NCBI RefSeq assembly: GCF_902501965.1
Contig: NZ_CABWID010000014.1
Span: 62,001-126,000 of the forward strand
Reading direction: 5' to 3'
Length of the DNA: 64,000 nt
Source of the DNA: Collinsella sp. AK_207A
GTDB taxonomy: Bacteria > Actinomycetota > Coriobacteriia > Coriobacteriales > Coriobacteriaceae
In this document: piece by piece, positions 33,609-41,853 of the stretch
Numbering within the stretch: position 1 is the first letter of the stretch
Layout: each line of letters opens with the position of its first letter
Notes under the pieces: generated by a model
Told to the model about the DNA's origin: nothing
Databases searched by the model: none
The model's input: the letters and a program-made list of their open reading frames with translations, nothing else
Program-made: the position numbers and the translations under genes

Positions 33609-34625
33609 ATGAAAAAAGGTCGAGGCACGCACGTCGTGCTCCTCTCAGGTGGGTCGGGTAGCCGGCTCTGGCCGCTCTCAAACGATGTCCGCTCCAAGCA
33701 GTTCCTCAAGGTGCTGCGCGACGATTCCGGTAATCACGTCTCCATGGTGCAGCGCACCTACGCCCAGCTCCGGCGGAACCTCCCCGGTGCGGATGTCACC
33801 GTGGCCACCTGTGCTTCGCAGGCAAGCATGCTCGCCGAGCAAATTGGTGGCGGCTTTGGGCTCGTGGTTGAGCCCGAGCGACGCGACACAGCGCCTGCGA
33901 TCCTGCTCGCTGCGGCACACCTCGCTTGGGAGCAGGGCGCGGATCAAGACGACGCCATGGTCGTCATGCCTATAGACTCCTTTGTTGAGGACGCCTACTA
34001 CGACCGTCTGGCCGACGTGGCCGATGCTGTGCGGGCTCGGGCGGCGGAAATCGTGCTCCTGGGCGTGGAGCCCACCTACCCGAGCGAGAAGTACGGCTAC
34101 ATCGTCCCCTCCGCCCCCTCGGGCTCGCCCCGGCAGGTGGAGAGCTTCCGCGAGAAGCCCGATGCTGAGACCGCGGCTTCGCTCATTGCCCGCGGAGCGC
34201 TTTGGAACTGTTGCGTGTTTGGCATGACGGTGGGGCACGCGCTCGAGGTCCTTGCCGGCTACGGGGAGTTCTCGGGCTTCCGCGACCTGCGCGAGCGTTA
34301 TGCCGAGCTCCCGCGGAACAGCTTTGACTACGAGGTGGTCGAGCGCGCCTCGTCCGTGGCGGTGGTGCCCTACGGAGGTGCCTGGAAGGACCTGGGTACC
34401 TGGAACACGCTTTGCGAGGAGATGGCCGACGACGTGGCTGGTCCCGTGGTAGTGGATGCCAGCTGCCGAAACGTCCACGTCATCGACGAGCTCGGAGTGC
34501 CCATCGTCATCTCCGGCATAGAGGACGCCGTGGTGGTGGCCACCGAGGACGGCATCCTCGTCTGCGCCAAGGAGCGCAGCGCCGGCATCAAGCCGCTGGT
34601 CGCGCGGGCTGAGGAGCTGGCGTGA
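33609..34625 (+). CDS. manC: Mannose-1-phosphate guanylyltransferase
   Basis: 338 residues. The nucleotidyltransferase signature VVLLSGGSGSRLWPLSND with the SKQFLKV follow-up, the EPERRDTAPAILLAA strand, MPIDSFV metal region, EKYGYIVP and FREKPDAET substrate loop are all present. It makes GDP-mannose from GTP and mannose-1-phosphate. At 338 residues it lacks the isomerase domain of long bifunctional ManC proteins. The mannose-1-phosphate could come from the phosphohexomutase at 41854. It ends overlapping the next glycosyltransferase start (ATGA-like TGATG), so this and the GT genes are translated together. Confidence 0.88.
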   Translation: MKKGRGTHVVLLSGGSGSRLWPLSNDVRSKQFLKVLRDDSGNHVSMVQRTYAQLRRNLPGADVTVATCASQASMLAEQIGGGFGLVVEPERRDTAPAILLAAAHLAWEQGADQDDAMVVMPIDSFVEDAYYDRLADVADAVRARAAEIVLLGVEPTYPSEKYGYIVPSAPSGSPRQVESFREKPDAETAASLIARGALWNCCVFGMTVGHALEVLAGYGEFSGFRDLRERYAELPRNSFDYEVVERASSVAVVPYGGAWKDLGTWNTLCEEMADDVAGPVVVDASCRNVHVIDELGVPIVISGIEDAVVVATEDGILVCAKERSAGIKPLVARAEELA

Positions 34626-35743
34626 TGGCGGGCGGTCCCAAGGTCGCGCTCGTTCACGACTGGCTCGTGGGCTCGGGTGGTGGCGAGCGCGTGCTGCGCT
34701 GCATGCACGAGATGTGGCCCGATGCTCCCATCTTCACGCTCGTGTACGACGAACGGAGCGCGCCCGCGTGGTGCCGTGGACTCGATATACGTACCACTTA
34801 CATCCAGCGGTGGCCCGGTGGCAGGACCCATCACAAGCTACTGCTTTCCTTTATGCCGCGCGCATGGGAGACGTTCGACCTCACCGATTACGACCTGGTG
34901 GTCAGCTCATGCATGAGCTGCTGCAAGGGTGTGCTCACCCGCCCGGACGCCCTGCACGTGTGCTACTGCCATAGCCCCATCCGTTACGTGTGGGACCTCT
35001 ACTACGACTACCTCGCCGGTGCGGGTGGCTTCAAGCGGCTCTTCATGCCGCCGCTCATCTACCGGGTTCGCCAGTGGGATTATCTTGCGGCGCAGCGCGT
35101 GGACCGTTTCGTGGCGAACTCTGCGTTCGTGGCGAAGAGGATCGCCAAGTTCTACCGGCGCGACGCCATGGTCATCCATCCCGGCGCGGCCGTTCCCGGC
35201 GAGTTGCCGGCGTCCACGGCCAAGGGCGATTACTACCTCGTGGTCTCGCGGTTCGTGGGCTACAAACGGATCGACCTCGCTGTGGAGGCGTGTAACCGGC
35301 TCGGGCGCCGGCTCGTAATCGCAGGTTCCGGTGGTGAGGAGGAAGCCAACCTGCGAGCGCTCGCGGGTCCCACGGTGGAGTTCCGCGGCCGCGTCTCCGA
35401 CGAGGAGCTGGACGAGCTCTACGCCGGTGCCCGCGCCTTTCTGTTCCCGGGCGTGGAGGACTACGGCCTTACCCCCGTGGAGGCCATGGGGCACGGCGTG
35501 CCGGTTCTCGCCTTCGGCCGCGGCGGCGCGCTTGAGACCGTGGTGGACGGGGAGACCGGCCTGTTTTTCTCCAAGCAGACGGCGGAGTCGCTCTGCGGCT
35601 GCATCGAGCGGTTTGAGCGTGACGGCGTGGCGCTCTCCGTCGAGGGTATCCACCGACACGCCCTGGGCCTCTCCGAGGAGTGCTTCAAGGAGCGCTTCGG
35701 CGCCTACGTGCGGCGCGCGATGGGGGAGGCGGGATTGATTTGA
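34625..35743 (+). CDS. GT4 glycosyltransferase, likely mannosyltransferase
   Basis: 372 residues, a GT-B enzyme. VALVHDWLVGSGGGERVL opens it; CYCHSPIRYVWDLYYDYL is a hallmark of WbaZ/MtfB-type mannosyltransferases; the second domain has YYLVVSRFVGYKRIDLAVEA and the donor site FLFPGVEDYGLTPVEAMGHG with the E-x7-E spacing. Next to manC it likely transfers mannose from GDP-mannose to the growing lipid-linked chain in the cytoplasm. ATG at 34625 overlaps the manC stop by one base; a GTG three bases earlier is possible. The following GT starts inside its stop codon. Confidence 0.85.
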   Translation: MAGGPKVALVHDWLVGSGGGERVLRCMHEMWPDAPIFTLVYDERSAPAWCRGLDIRTTYIQRWPGGRTHHKLLLSFMPRAWETFDLTDYDLVVSSCMSCCKGVLTRPDALHVCYCHSPIRYVWDLYYDYLAGAGGFKRLFMPPLIYRVRQWDYLAAQRVDRFVANSAFVAKRIAKFYRRDAMVIHPGAAVPGELPASTAKGDYYLVVSRFVGYKRIDLAVEACNRLGRRLVIAGSGGEEEANLRALAGPTVEFRGRVSDEELDELYAGARAFLFPGVEDYGLTPVEAMGHGVPVLAFGRGGALETVVDGETGLFFSKQTAESLCGCIERFERDGVALSVEGIHRHALGLSEECFKERFGAYVRRAMGEAGLI

Positions 35744-36834
35744 CAGTTACAGCGCCCCGCAAGATCATCATCAACGGCCTGTTCCTGTCCCGCCGCTTGA
35801 CGGGTATGGAGCGCACGGCACGGGAGCTCGTTCGCGAGATGGACGCCCTTGTCGATGACTGCTACACGCCCCTTGAGCTTGCGGTTCCCTGGGATGCCGT
35901 GGACGATCTTCATCTCCGGAACATCTCGATTCGGGTCGTCGGCTCGCGTACGGGCACGGCCTGGGAGCAAACCTCCCTGGCACGCTACGTCCTTCGCGAG
36001 CGTGGGTGGTGCCTGAGTATCTGCTCCACGGCGCCCCTGTTCTGCAAGGGGGGTGTCTTCATCCACGACATTGCGTACCTGCAGCATCCCGAGTGGTTCA
36101 CCTCGCTTTACTCGCGCCTTTCTGCGGCCTGGCATCGGGTGAACTACGCCTACGCTGCCAGGAGGGCGGACGTGCTCTACACGGTTTCCGAGTGGTCCAA
36201 GGAGCAAATCTGCGCTTGCCTTGGCGTCGATTCCCAGAAGGTGGTCGTCGTTCCCAACGGTTGGCAGCACATTCTGCATGTTAAAGAGGATGAAGGTGCG
36301 GCGCGCCTTCATCCCGAGCTGCTTGAGCGACCCTTCTTCTTCACGTTATGCAGTTTGGCCCCTAACAAGAACCTGCCATGGGTGGTCGGGGCGGCGAAGC
36401 GCAACCCCGATACGCTCTTCGTCGTGGCGGGCAATCTGAACAAGGTCGCCTACGGCGAGCGCTTCAAGGATGAGCTTCCTGGGAACATGCTGCTTCTGGG
36501 CTATGTTTCCGATGGCGAGAGCCGCTGGCTCATGGGTCATTGCCGCGCTTTCCTCTTCCCCTCGCTCTATGAAGGGTTCGGGATTCCACCGCTCGAGGCC
36601 TTGTCCTGCGGCGCCGCGGTTGTCGTCTCCCATGCGACGGCGTTGCCCGAGGTCCTTGGTGACGCCGTTCACTACGTGGACCCCGAGGCTGCGATCCCCG
36701 ATCTTGATGAGATCCTGGCGGAACCCGTCGGGGACGCCGGAGCCGTCCTTTCCCGATACAGTTATTCCAAAGCCGCCGAGGTCGTTTGCCGGTCCCTGGA
36801 GGACCGCGGCCTCCTGCGGCGAAAGGTGGTGTGA
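35740..36834 (+). CDS. GT4 glycosyltransferase (second)
   Basis: 364 residues beginning at TTG 35740, which overlaps the previous stop (TTGA) and follows GGGGGAGGCGGG. GT-B fold: IIINGLFLSRRLTGMERTARELV, then VFIHDIAYLQHPEWF, TVSEWSKEQICACLG, VVVVPNGWQHI, and the donor-binding FLFPSLYEGFGIPPLEALSCG with the conserved glutamates. It is related in length and motifs to the gene just downstream, so the two probably arose by duplication and add consecutive sugars. The sugar is unknown; GDP-mannose is possible given the manC neighbour. The rare TTG start may lower its translation. Confidence 0.82.
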   Translation: MTVTAPRKIIINGLFLSRRLTGMERTARELVREMDALVDDCYTPLELAVPWDAVDDLHLRNISIRVVGSRTGTAWEQTSLARYVLRERGWCLSICSTAPLFCKGGVFIHDIAYLQHPEWFTSLYSRLSAAWHRVNYAYAARRADVLYTVSEWSKEQICACLGVDSQKVVVVPNGWQHILHVKEDEGAARLHPELLERPFFFTLCSLAPNKNLPWVVGAAKRNPDTLFVVAGNLNKVAYGERFKDELPGNMLLLGYVSDGESRWLMGHCRAFLFPSLYEGFGIPPLEALSCGAAVVVSHATALPEVLGDAVHYVDPEAAIPDLDEILAEPVGDAGAVLSRYSYSKAAEVVCRSLEDRGLLRRKVV

Positions 36835-36837
36835 CGC

Positions 36838-37884
36838 GTGCCACGCCTTCTCATCGATGGTCTCTTTCTCACCAAGGAAGTGAACGGGATACCGCGCTAT
36901 GTGCGCGAGCTGCTTCGCTGTCTGGACGATACGCCGCGCTCGTTCGACGTGGAGGTGCTCGTTCCGGGTGGGGGAGAGGTGAACGACTTTCCACGGTACC
37001 GCACGATGAGCGTATCCCGTGTGGGGCGCCATACGGGGCAGCGCTGGGAGCAGTTTGAGCTTCCATGTTTCATGCGCTCGCGCGAGGGCGTGGGGCTCTA
37101 TCCCTGCAACACCGCACCGGTGCTCAGCCCCGGCATCACCATCATCCATGACATATCGCCCGTGGTGAACCCTAGCTTCTATTCTCCTGTCAACGCTCGT
37201 TACCATGGGGCGCTCTTCGCCCTGACGATTCCCCGAGCGCGCCTCATCCTCACGGTGAGCGAGTTCTCAAAGCGGGAGATCGAGCGCGTGTACCCCGCCG
37301 CGCGCGGCAAGGTCGAGGTGGTTCCCTGCGCCTGGCAGCACATGGAGCGTGTGGGTGCCGATCCCGATATCCTGGGCAAGCTGGGTCTCGTGCCCGGTGG
37401 GTACTTTTTCGCGCTGTCCACGTTGTCCCCCAACAAGAACCTGCGCTGGATCGCGGAGACGGCGCGCCTGAACCGGGGTTACACCTTCGTCATTGCGGGC
37501 GGCATGGATCCCCGCGTGTTCGGCGAGCACGGTATTCCCCGGGCGGACAACGTGATCTATCCCGGCTTTGTCTCCGATAGCGAGGCCAAGGCCCTTATGG
37601 CATCCTGTCGCGGATTCCTGTTCCCAACGTTCTACGAGGGTTTTGGCATTCCGCCGCTCGAGGCGCTCTCGTGCGGGGCACCCGTGGCAGTCTCCGACAC
37701 TGAGGTCATGCATGAGGTTTACGGTTCCTCGGCGCACTACCTCGACCCCCATGTCCCCTGCGAAGACGTAGAGGTGCTCTTCAGCACTCCCGTTGACGAG
37801 CCGGGGGATGTGCTCAAGCGCTTTGGCTGGGATATCTCCGCACTTAGGTTTTCTGATGCGGTCGGGAGGTGTCTTGCATGTTAG
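36838..37884 (+). CDS. GT4 glycosyltransferase (third)
   Basis: 348 residues from GTG 36838, three bases after the previous stop. It is a paralogue of the gene before it: LLIDGLFLTKEVNGIPRYVRELL, IIHDISPVVNPSF, LTVSEFSKREIERVYP, VEVVPCAWQHM, LSTLSPNKNL and FLFPTFYEGFGIPPLEALSCG line up in the same order. The Y-E-G-F-G donor site with both glutamates marks it as an active retaining enzyme. It should add one sugar on the cytoplasmic side. It overlaps the polymerase-fusion gene by 7 bp. Confidence 0.82.
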   Translation: MPRLLIDGLFLTKEVNGIPRYVRELLRCLDDTPRSFDVEVLVPGGGEVNDFPRYRTMSVSRVGRHTGQRWEQFELPCFMRSREGVGLYPCNTAPVLSPGITIIHDISPVVNPSFYSPVNARYHGALFALTIPRARLILTVSEFSKREIERVYPAARGKVEVVPCAWQHMERVGADPDILGKLGLVPGGYFFALSTLSPNKNLRWIAETARLNRGYTFVIAGGMDPRVFGEHGIPRADNVIYPGFVSDSEAKALMASCRGFLFPTFYEGFGIPPLEALSCGAPVAVSDTEVMHEVYGSSAHYLDPHVPCEDVEVLFSTPVDEPGDVLKRFGWDISALRFSDAVGRCLAC

Positions 37885-40373
37885 ATTCGTGGACGCTCTG
37901 CGCGGTTCTCGCGCTCGCGAGCGCGGTGCTGTTCGTCGCTTATCTGGCGACCACCTTCGTGCGATACGGGTACATCGTCTCGCCGTTCAACGTCACCATG
38001 TTCCTTGCCGCCGTCGCGTTCTGCCTGAGCCCGTTCTTCTATCTTGAGGACGGCACGTGGGCCTCGGTGTGGATTTACGACGCAGCGTCTATGCGCGCGT
38101 ACCTGGCGCAGTCACTGAATATCAACCTGCTGGGCACGGTGGTGTTCCTGGGCTTCCTGCTCTTCAAGACGGTGCGCGAGAGGAACAGCGGGGCCGAGCT
38201 GGGCCGTAATCGGGTGCTGAACGTCATGCCACGGGTCGACGCGCGGGTGGCGGGATTCGTCACGCTTGGTTCGATCGCTGTGTTCACCGCGATCTGCCTG
38301 ATATTTAACAGGGGAACCTTCCCGCTCCTCAACGGGGACCGTGATTTCTATTACCAGTCCTCGATCTCTCCCGTGTACCAGGCCATGCTCTTCGCCATGC
38401 AGTTTATGGGCGTGTACTATGGTTTTCGCTTCGTGTCGCAACGGCGCGGGCTCCTCGGTTTTCTGGCGGTGCTGTTCTTCCAACTCCTTTCCGGCACGCG
38501 CGGGGGGATGCTCCAGAACACGCTCGCTCCCGTGCTCGTATATGCGATCAGCTATCCCTACCAGGTGCTGCGCGCCGGCAGGCCGGTGGAGAGGCGCGGC
38601 CTGGTAAGGCGTTGGAGCACGCTGCTGATCGGCGTCGCTTGCGTGGGCGTCCTCGTGCTGGGGCTGGAGATCCAGACCGTGCGCTCGGGCGAGGGTCTCG
38701 GCGGCATCGCGCGCATGGCACAGGAGGTCGTTGACGGCAACACGTTCAGCGACATCCGCGATGGTGCGTTCCTCCTAAAGGGTTTCGCAGAGCGTACTGA
38801 TAGCTCGTTCGTCCACGGTCTCACGTACCTCGCGGGGCTTCTCGGATTCGTCCCCTCTTCGCTGAGCGCGTTCCGTCAGACCTGGTCATGGGGACGGTTT
38901 AGTGCCCATACGCTAGCCGGAATTCGCCAAACGCATTTTGGCCTGCGCGGCGGATGGTTCCTTGAGTCCTATTTCAACTTTGGGATTCTGGGAATCCTCG
39001 CGCTCGCCCTGGTGCTTGGGCTGCTCATGTTCAAGAGCGAGCAGATTTATCGCAGGTTCATCCTGGGCCGGGGAGGTCGGGGAGGGATCGTGCACCCGGC
39101 GGCGGACGCATCCCTGCTGCTCGTGCTCGTTCGCACCTTGTTCTCGGCGCTGACCTGCTCGTCGGGCACGATCGAGCTCTACGCCTGTCTGGCTACCATG
39201 TGTCTTCTCGTGGGCGGCTCCCATTGGGTACGGCACCTTCGTGCGTCGCGCGCCGAGCAGGTGGCGGGGACGGCCATGAGCATATGCCTCATGGGCGGGG
39301 ACGAGCCCGGGGTTCGCTGCGGGGTGACGGATTACAGCCGCCGGCTCGCGCAGGAGCTGCGCTTGGAGGGAACGCGGGTTCTTGAGGTGGTTCGCGGCGG
39401 ATCTGGCGGCGTGGGGTTCGATGCCGACGGGTGTCTGCGTCTTTCGGGGGGCTGGAAGAATCCCATCGCACTCGCGTTGACGCTGATTGGGGCCAAGCGC
39501 GCCGGATGCAACGTGGTGCATGTTGAATACCCGACCGTCGCCTACGGTCGGTCCCTGGGCATCAGCTTGGTTGGTTGGATGGTTCGCTTCCTCGGGCTCT
39601 CTTTCGTCTACACGGCTCACGAGTTTTCTAGCTACGGCCCACTCGGCCATGTGCGGCAGTTGCCCAGTCTGTATGCCGCAGATGCCGTTGTTGCCGTGGA
39701 TGAGCAGGAGCGCGACGCGATTCTGGAGTATTTGCCCGCCGGAGCCGAGGTGCATCTCATCCACATTGGCTCGAACATCTCCCGGTTCGCCGGCTCGGCG
39801 TCTGACGTGCAGCAGCTCAGGGCCTCACTGGCCGGACCAGGTACGACGGTGGCAGCGTTTTTTGGATTCGTGCTGCCGAGCAAGCATTTCCACGAGATTC
39901 TTCGCGCCATGGCGGAGCTCAAGGGGAGCGAGCGCTTGAGCACCAAGCTCCTGCTCGTGGGGGAGCTCGATCCGGCGAACGGGTACCAGGCCGAGGCGCT
40001 GAATCTCATCAAGGGACTTGGGCTCACGGACGACGTCATCACGACCGGCTACCTGCCCGCGGAGAACGTTGGCCTCTATCTTCGTGCGGCCGACTACGCG
40101 CTGCTTCCCACCGACCACGGTGCCTCTGTGCGCAACGGCAGCTTCTTAGCGGCCTATCAGGAGGGGATCGAGGTCGTCACTTCCGCCCCCAAGGGCGATT
40201 TCCCCTTCCATGATGTTCGGTTCCTCGATACGAACGATGTGGAGGGCATCAAGAAGGCGATCGTTGCGGAGCAGAAGCGCGAGATTCCGCGATACGACCG
40301 CGATGTTGACTTCGGCTGGAAGCGCGTAGCCCGTTCCCACGCCAATCTCTACCAGGAGGTGCTTGACCATTAG
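37878..40373 (+). CDS. O-antigen-type polymerase fused to a GT4 glycosyltransferase
   Basis: 831 residues from ATG 37878 with GGGAGG eight bases upstream. Residues about 1-455 carry 11-12 hydrophobic helices with the large, arginine-containing outer loop typical of Wzy repeat-unit polymerases (LLGFVPSSLSAFR, then FGLRGGWFLESYFNFG). After a short linker, residues about 470-831 are a soluble GT-B domain: CLMGGDEPGVRCGVTDYSRRL, VYTAHEFSSYGPLGHVRQL, AAFFGFVLPSKHFHEIL, then LLVGELDPANGYQ and RAADYALLPTDHGASVRNGS. Normally these are separate proteins on opposite sides of the membrane. Both frames are intact and no start signal stands at the junction, so this is a true fusion. The polymerase would join flipped repeats while the GT domain works in the cytoplasm. 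Confidence 0.82.
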   Translation: MLDSWTLCAVLALASAVLFVAYLATTFVRYGYIVSPFNVTMFLAAVAFCLSPFFYLEDGTWASVWIYDAASMRAYLAQSLNINLLGTVVFLGFLLFKTVRERNSGAELGRNRVLNVMPRVDARVAGFVTLGSIAVFTAICLIFNRGTFPLLNGDRDFYYQSSISPVYQAMLFAMQFMGVYYGFRFVSQRRGLLGFLAVLFFQLLSGTRGGMLQNTLAPVLVYAISYPYQVLRAGRPVERRGLVRRWSTLLIGVACVGVLVLGLEIQTVRSGEGLGGIARMAQEVVDGNTFSDIRDGAFLLKGFAERTDSSFVHGLTYLAGLLGFVPSSLSAFRQTWSWGRFSAHTLAGIRQTHFGLRGGWFLESYFNFGILGILALALVLGLLMFKSEQIYRRFILGRGGRGGIVHPAADASLLLVLVRTLFSALTCSSGTIELYACLATMCLLVGGSHWVRHLRASRAEQVAGTAMSICLMGGDEPGVRCGVTDYSRRLAQELRLEGTRVLEVVRGGSGGVGFDADGCLRLSGGWKNPIALALTLIGAKRAGCNVVHVEYPTVAYGRSLGISLVGWMVRFLGLSFVYTAHEFSSYGPLGHVRQLPSLYAADAVVAVDEQERDAILEYLPAGAEVHLIHIGSNISRFAGSASDVQQLRASLAGPGTTVAAFFGFVLPSKHFHEILRAMAELKGSERLSTKLLLVGELDPANGYQAEALNLIKGLGLTDDVITTGYLPAENVGLYLRAADYALLPTDHGASVRNGSFLAAYQEGIEVVTSAPKGDFPFHDVRFLDTNDVEGIKKAIVAEQKREIPRYDRDVDFGWKRVARSHANLYQEVLDH

Positions 40374-41787
40374 CGAGGTTTTGCAGGCTCGTAGAGGCGA
40401 CGTCATCTGGAACTACGTGGGCACGATCGTGTCCATGGGGAGCGGTTTCATCCTGCTGCCGATTCTCTTGGCATTCCTCTCTGCTGACGAGCTCGGTCTT
40501 TGGTACGCCTTTTTGGCGGTGAGCAACTTCACGTTGCTGTTTGAGTTTGGCTTCAGCCCCACGTTCGCGCGCAACATCGTCTACTGCCTGAGCGGCGTCT
40601 CCTCGCTCTCGCGCGAGGGGAAGACCGAGCGCGGCGATGAGATCGATTGGCATCTGTTCGCTTCTATCCTCAAGACATCCAAGCTTATCTATGCCGGCAT
40701 CGCGCTCGTGGCACTGCTTATCTCCGTCACGCTCGGCAGCGTCTACGTCGCCTCCATTACGAGCGACCTGGAGGGGCTCGACCATTGGCTTGCCTGGGGC
40801 GTCTTCTGCGTCTCCATCTTCCTCAACCTCTACTATCTCTGGACCATCACGTTCCTGCGCGGGTTCGGTGACGTGGCAGGGGAGAGCCGTGCCAAGACGT
40901 TCGCCAAGGTGTCCCAGCTGGTTGTGACTGCCCTGCTCTGCGTCATCGGGCTGGGGCTCATGGGGGCAGCGATTGGTTTTCTGCTCAATGGTATCCTGCT
41001 GAGGGCCTTCGCGAAGGTCGAACTCAGGCGTCATGAAAAGCTGCTCGAGTCCGCGCGGACGCTCGGCGGGAAGGTCTCGCGAGGGGATGTCAAATCTGTC
41101 TTGGACAGCGTTTCGCACCTTGCCGTCCGCGACGGGTTGGTTCAGCTGTCGCTCTACTTTGCTACCCAGGCTTCGTCCATCGTGTGCTCGCTCTACCTCG
41201 GGCTTGCGGAGACGGGAACGTACTCGCTCCAGCTGCAGCTCGCGAACGCAGTCGGGAGCGTCTGCATCGCCTACATATCGTCGTTCTATCCAAGTTATCA
41301 ATCTGCGTACACGCGGGACGATGTGGCGAAGATGCGCGAGATCGTCGAGCGTGGCTTCAGCGTCTTCTGGGCGTGCGCCATCGTTGGAATCGGAGGCGTG
41401 ATCCTCGTCGTGTATCCGCTGCTCCCCCTGGTGAAGCCCGGGGTATCGCTGGATGCGTGGATGTTCGTGGCGCTGGCGGTCTATACCTGCCTCCTCCAGC
41501 AGTATTCCGCGTTCTGCTCCCTAATCGTCGCCACGAACCGCATTCCCTACGTGCGGGCGTACGTCCTCGCGTCCGTTTGCGGCATCCTCTGCTCCATAGT
41601 GCTCATCAGGGTTTTTGGCCTGGGGGCATGGGGCCTGGTGCTCGGCCAGGCGATTGTCCAGCTCGCCTACAACGACTGGCATTGGCCCGGCCTGGTTATG
41701 AGCGAGTTGGGATTGGGTTATCTGAGTGCCCTCAGGGAGGGGTACCGCTGGCTGGGCGGTAGGCTTTCTCGCCGTCTCTCTCGGTAA
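40363..41787 (+). CDS. Wzx-type polysaccharide flippase (first)
   Basis: About 474 residues with 12-14 membrane helices of the MATE/polysaccharide-export superfamily: NYVGTIVSMGSGFILLPILL, FEFGFSPTFARNIVY, LVVTALLCVIGLGLMG, FVALAVYTCLLQQYS, with a charged middle loop of about 60 residues (LRRHEKLLESARTLGGKVS). It should move the lipid-linked repeat across the membrane. The start is TTG 40363 behind AGGAGG, but only three bases separate them; another TTG at 40381 is possible. It overlaps the polymerase fusion gene by 11 bp. Confidence 0.82.
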   Translation: MTISEVLQARRGDVIWNYVGTIVSMGSGFILLPILLAFLSADELGLWYAFLAVSNFTLLFEFGFSPTFARNIVYCLSGVSSLSREGKTERGDEIDWHLFASILKTSKLIYAGIALVALLISVTLGSVYVASITSDLEGLDHWLAWGVFCVSIFLNLYYLWTITFLRGFGDVAGESRAKTFAKVSQLVVTALLCVIGLGLMGAAIGFLLNGILLRAFAKVELRRHEKLLESARTLGGKVSRGDVKSVLDSVSHLAVRDGLVQLSLYFATQASSIVCSLYLGLAETGTYSLQLQLANAVGSVCIAYISSFYPSYQSAYTRDDVAKMREIVERGFSVFWACAIVGIGGVILVVYPLLPLVKPGVSLDAWMFVALAVYTCLLQQYSAFCSLIVATNRIPYVRAYVLASVCGILCSIVLIRVFGLGAWGLVLGQAIVQLAYNDWHWPGLVMSELGLGYLSALREGYRWLGGRLSRRLSR

Positions 41788-41853
41788 CGCGTTGTCTTTG
41801 CGCGCCGCCCGCGTATGATGTGGTGGCTGGAATTATCTACAGGAGCTTTGAAT

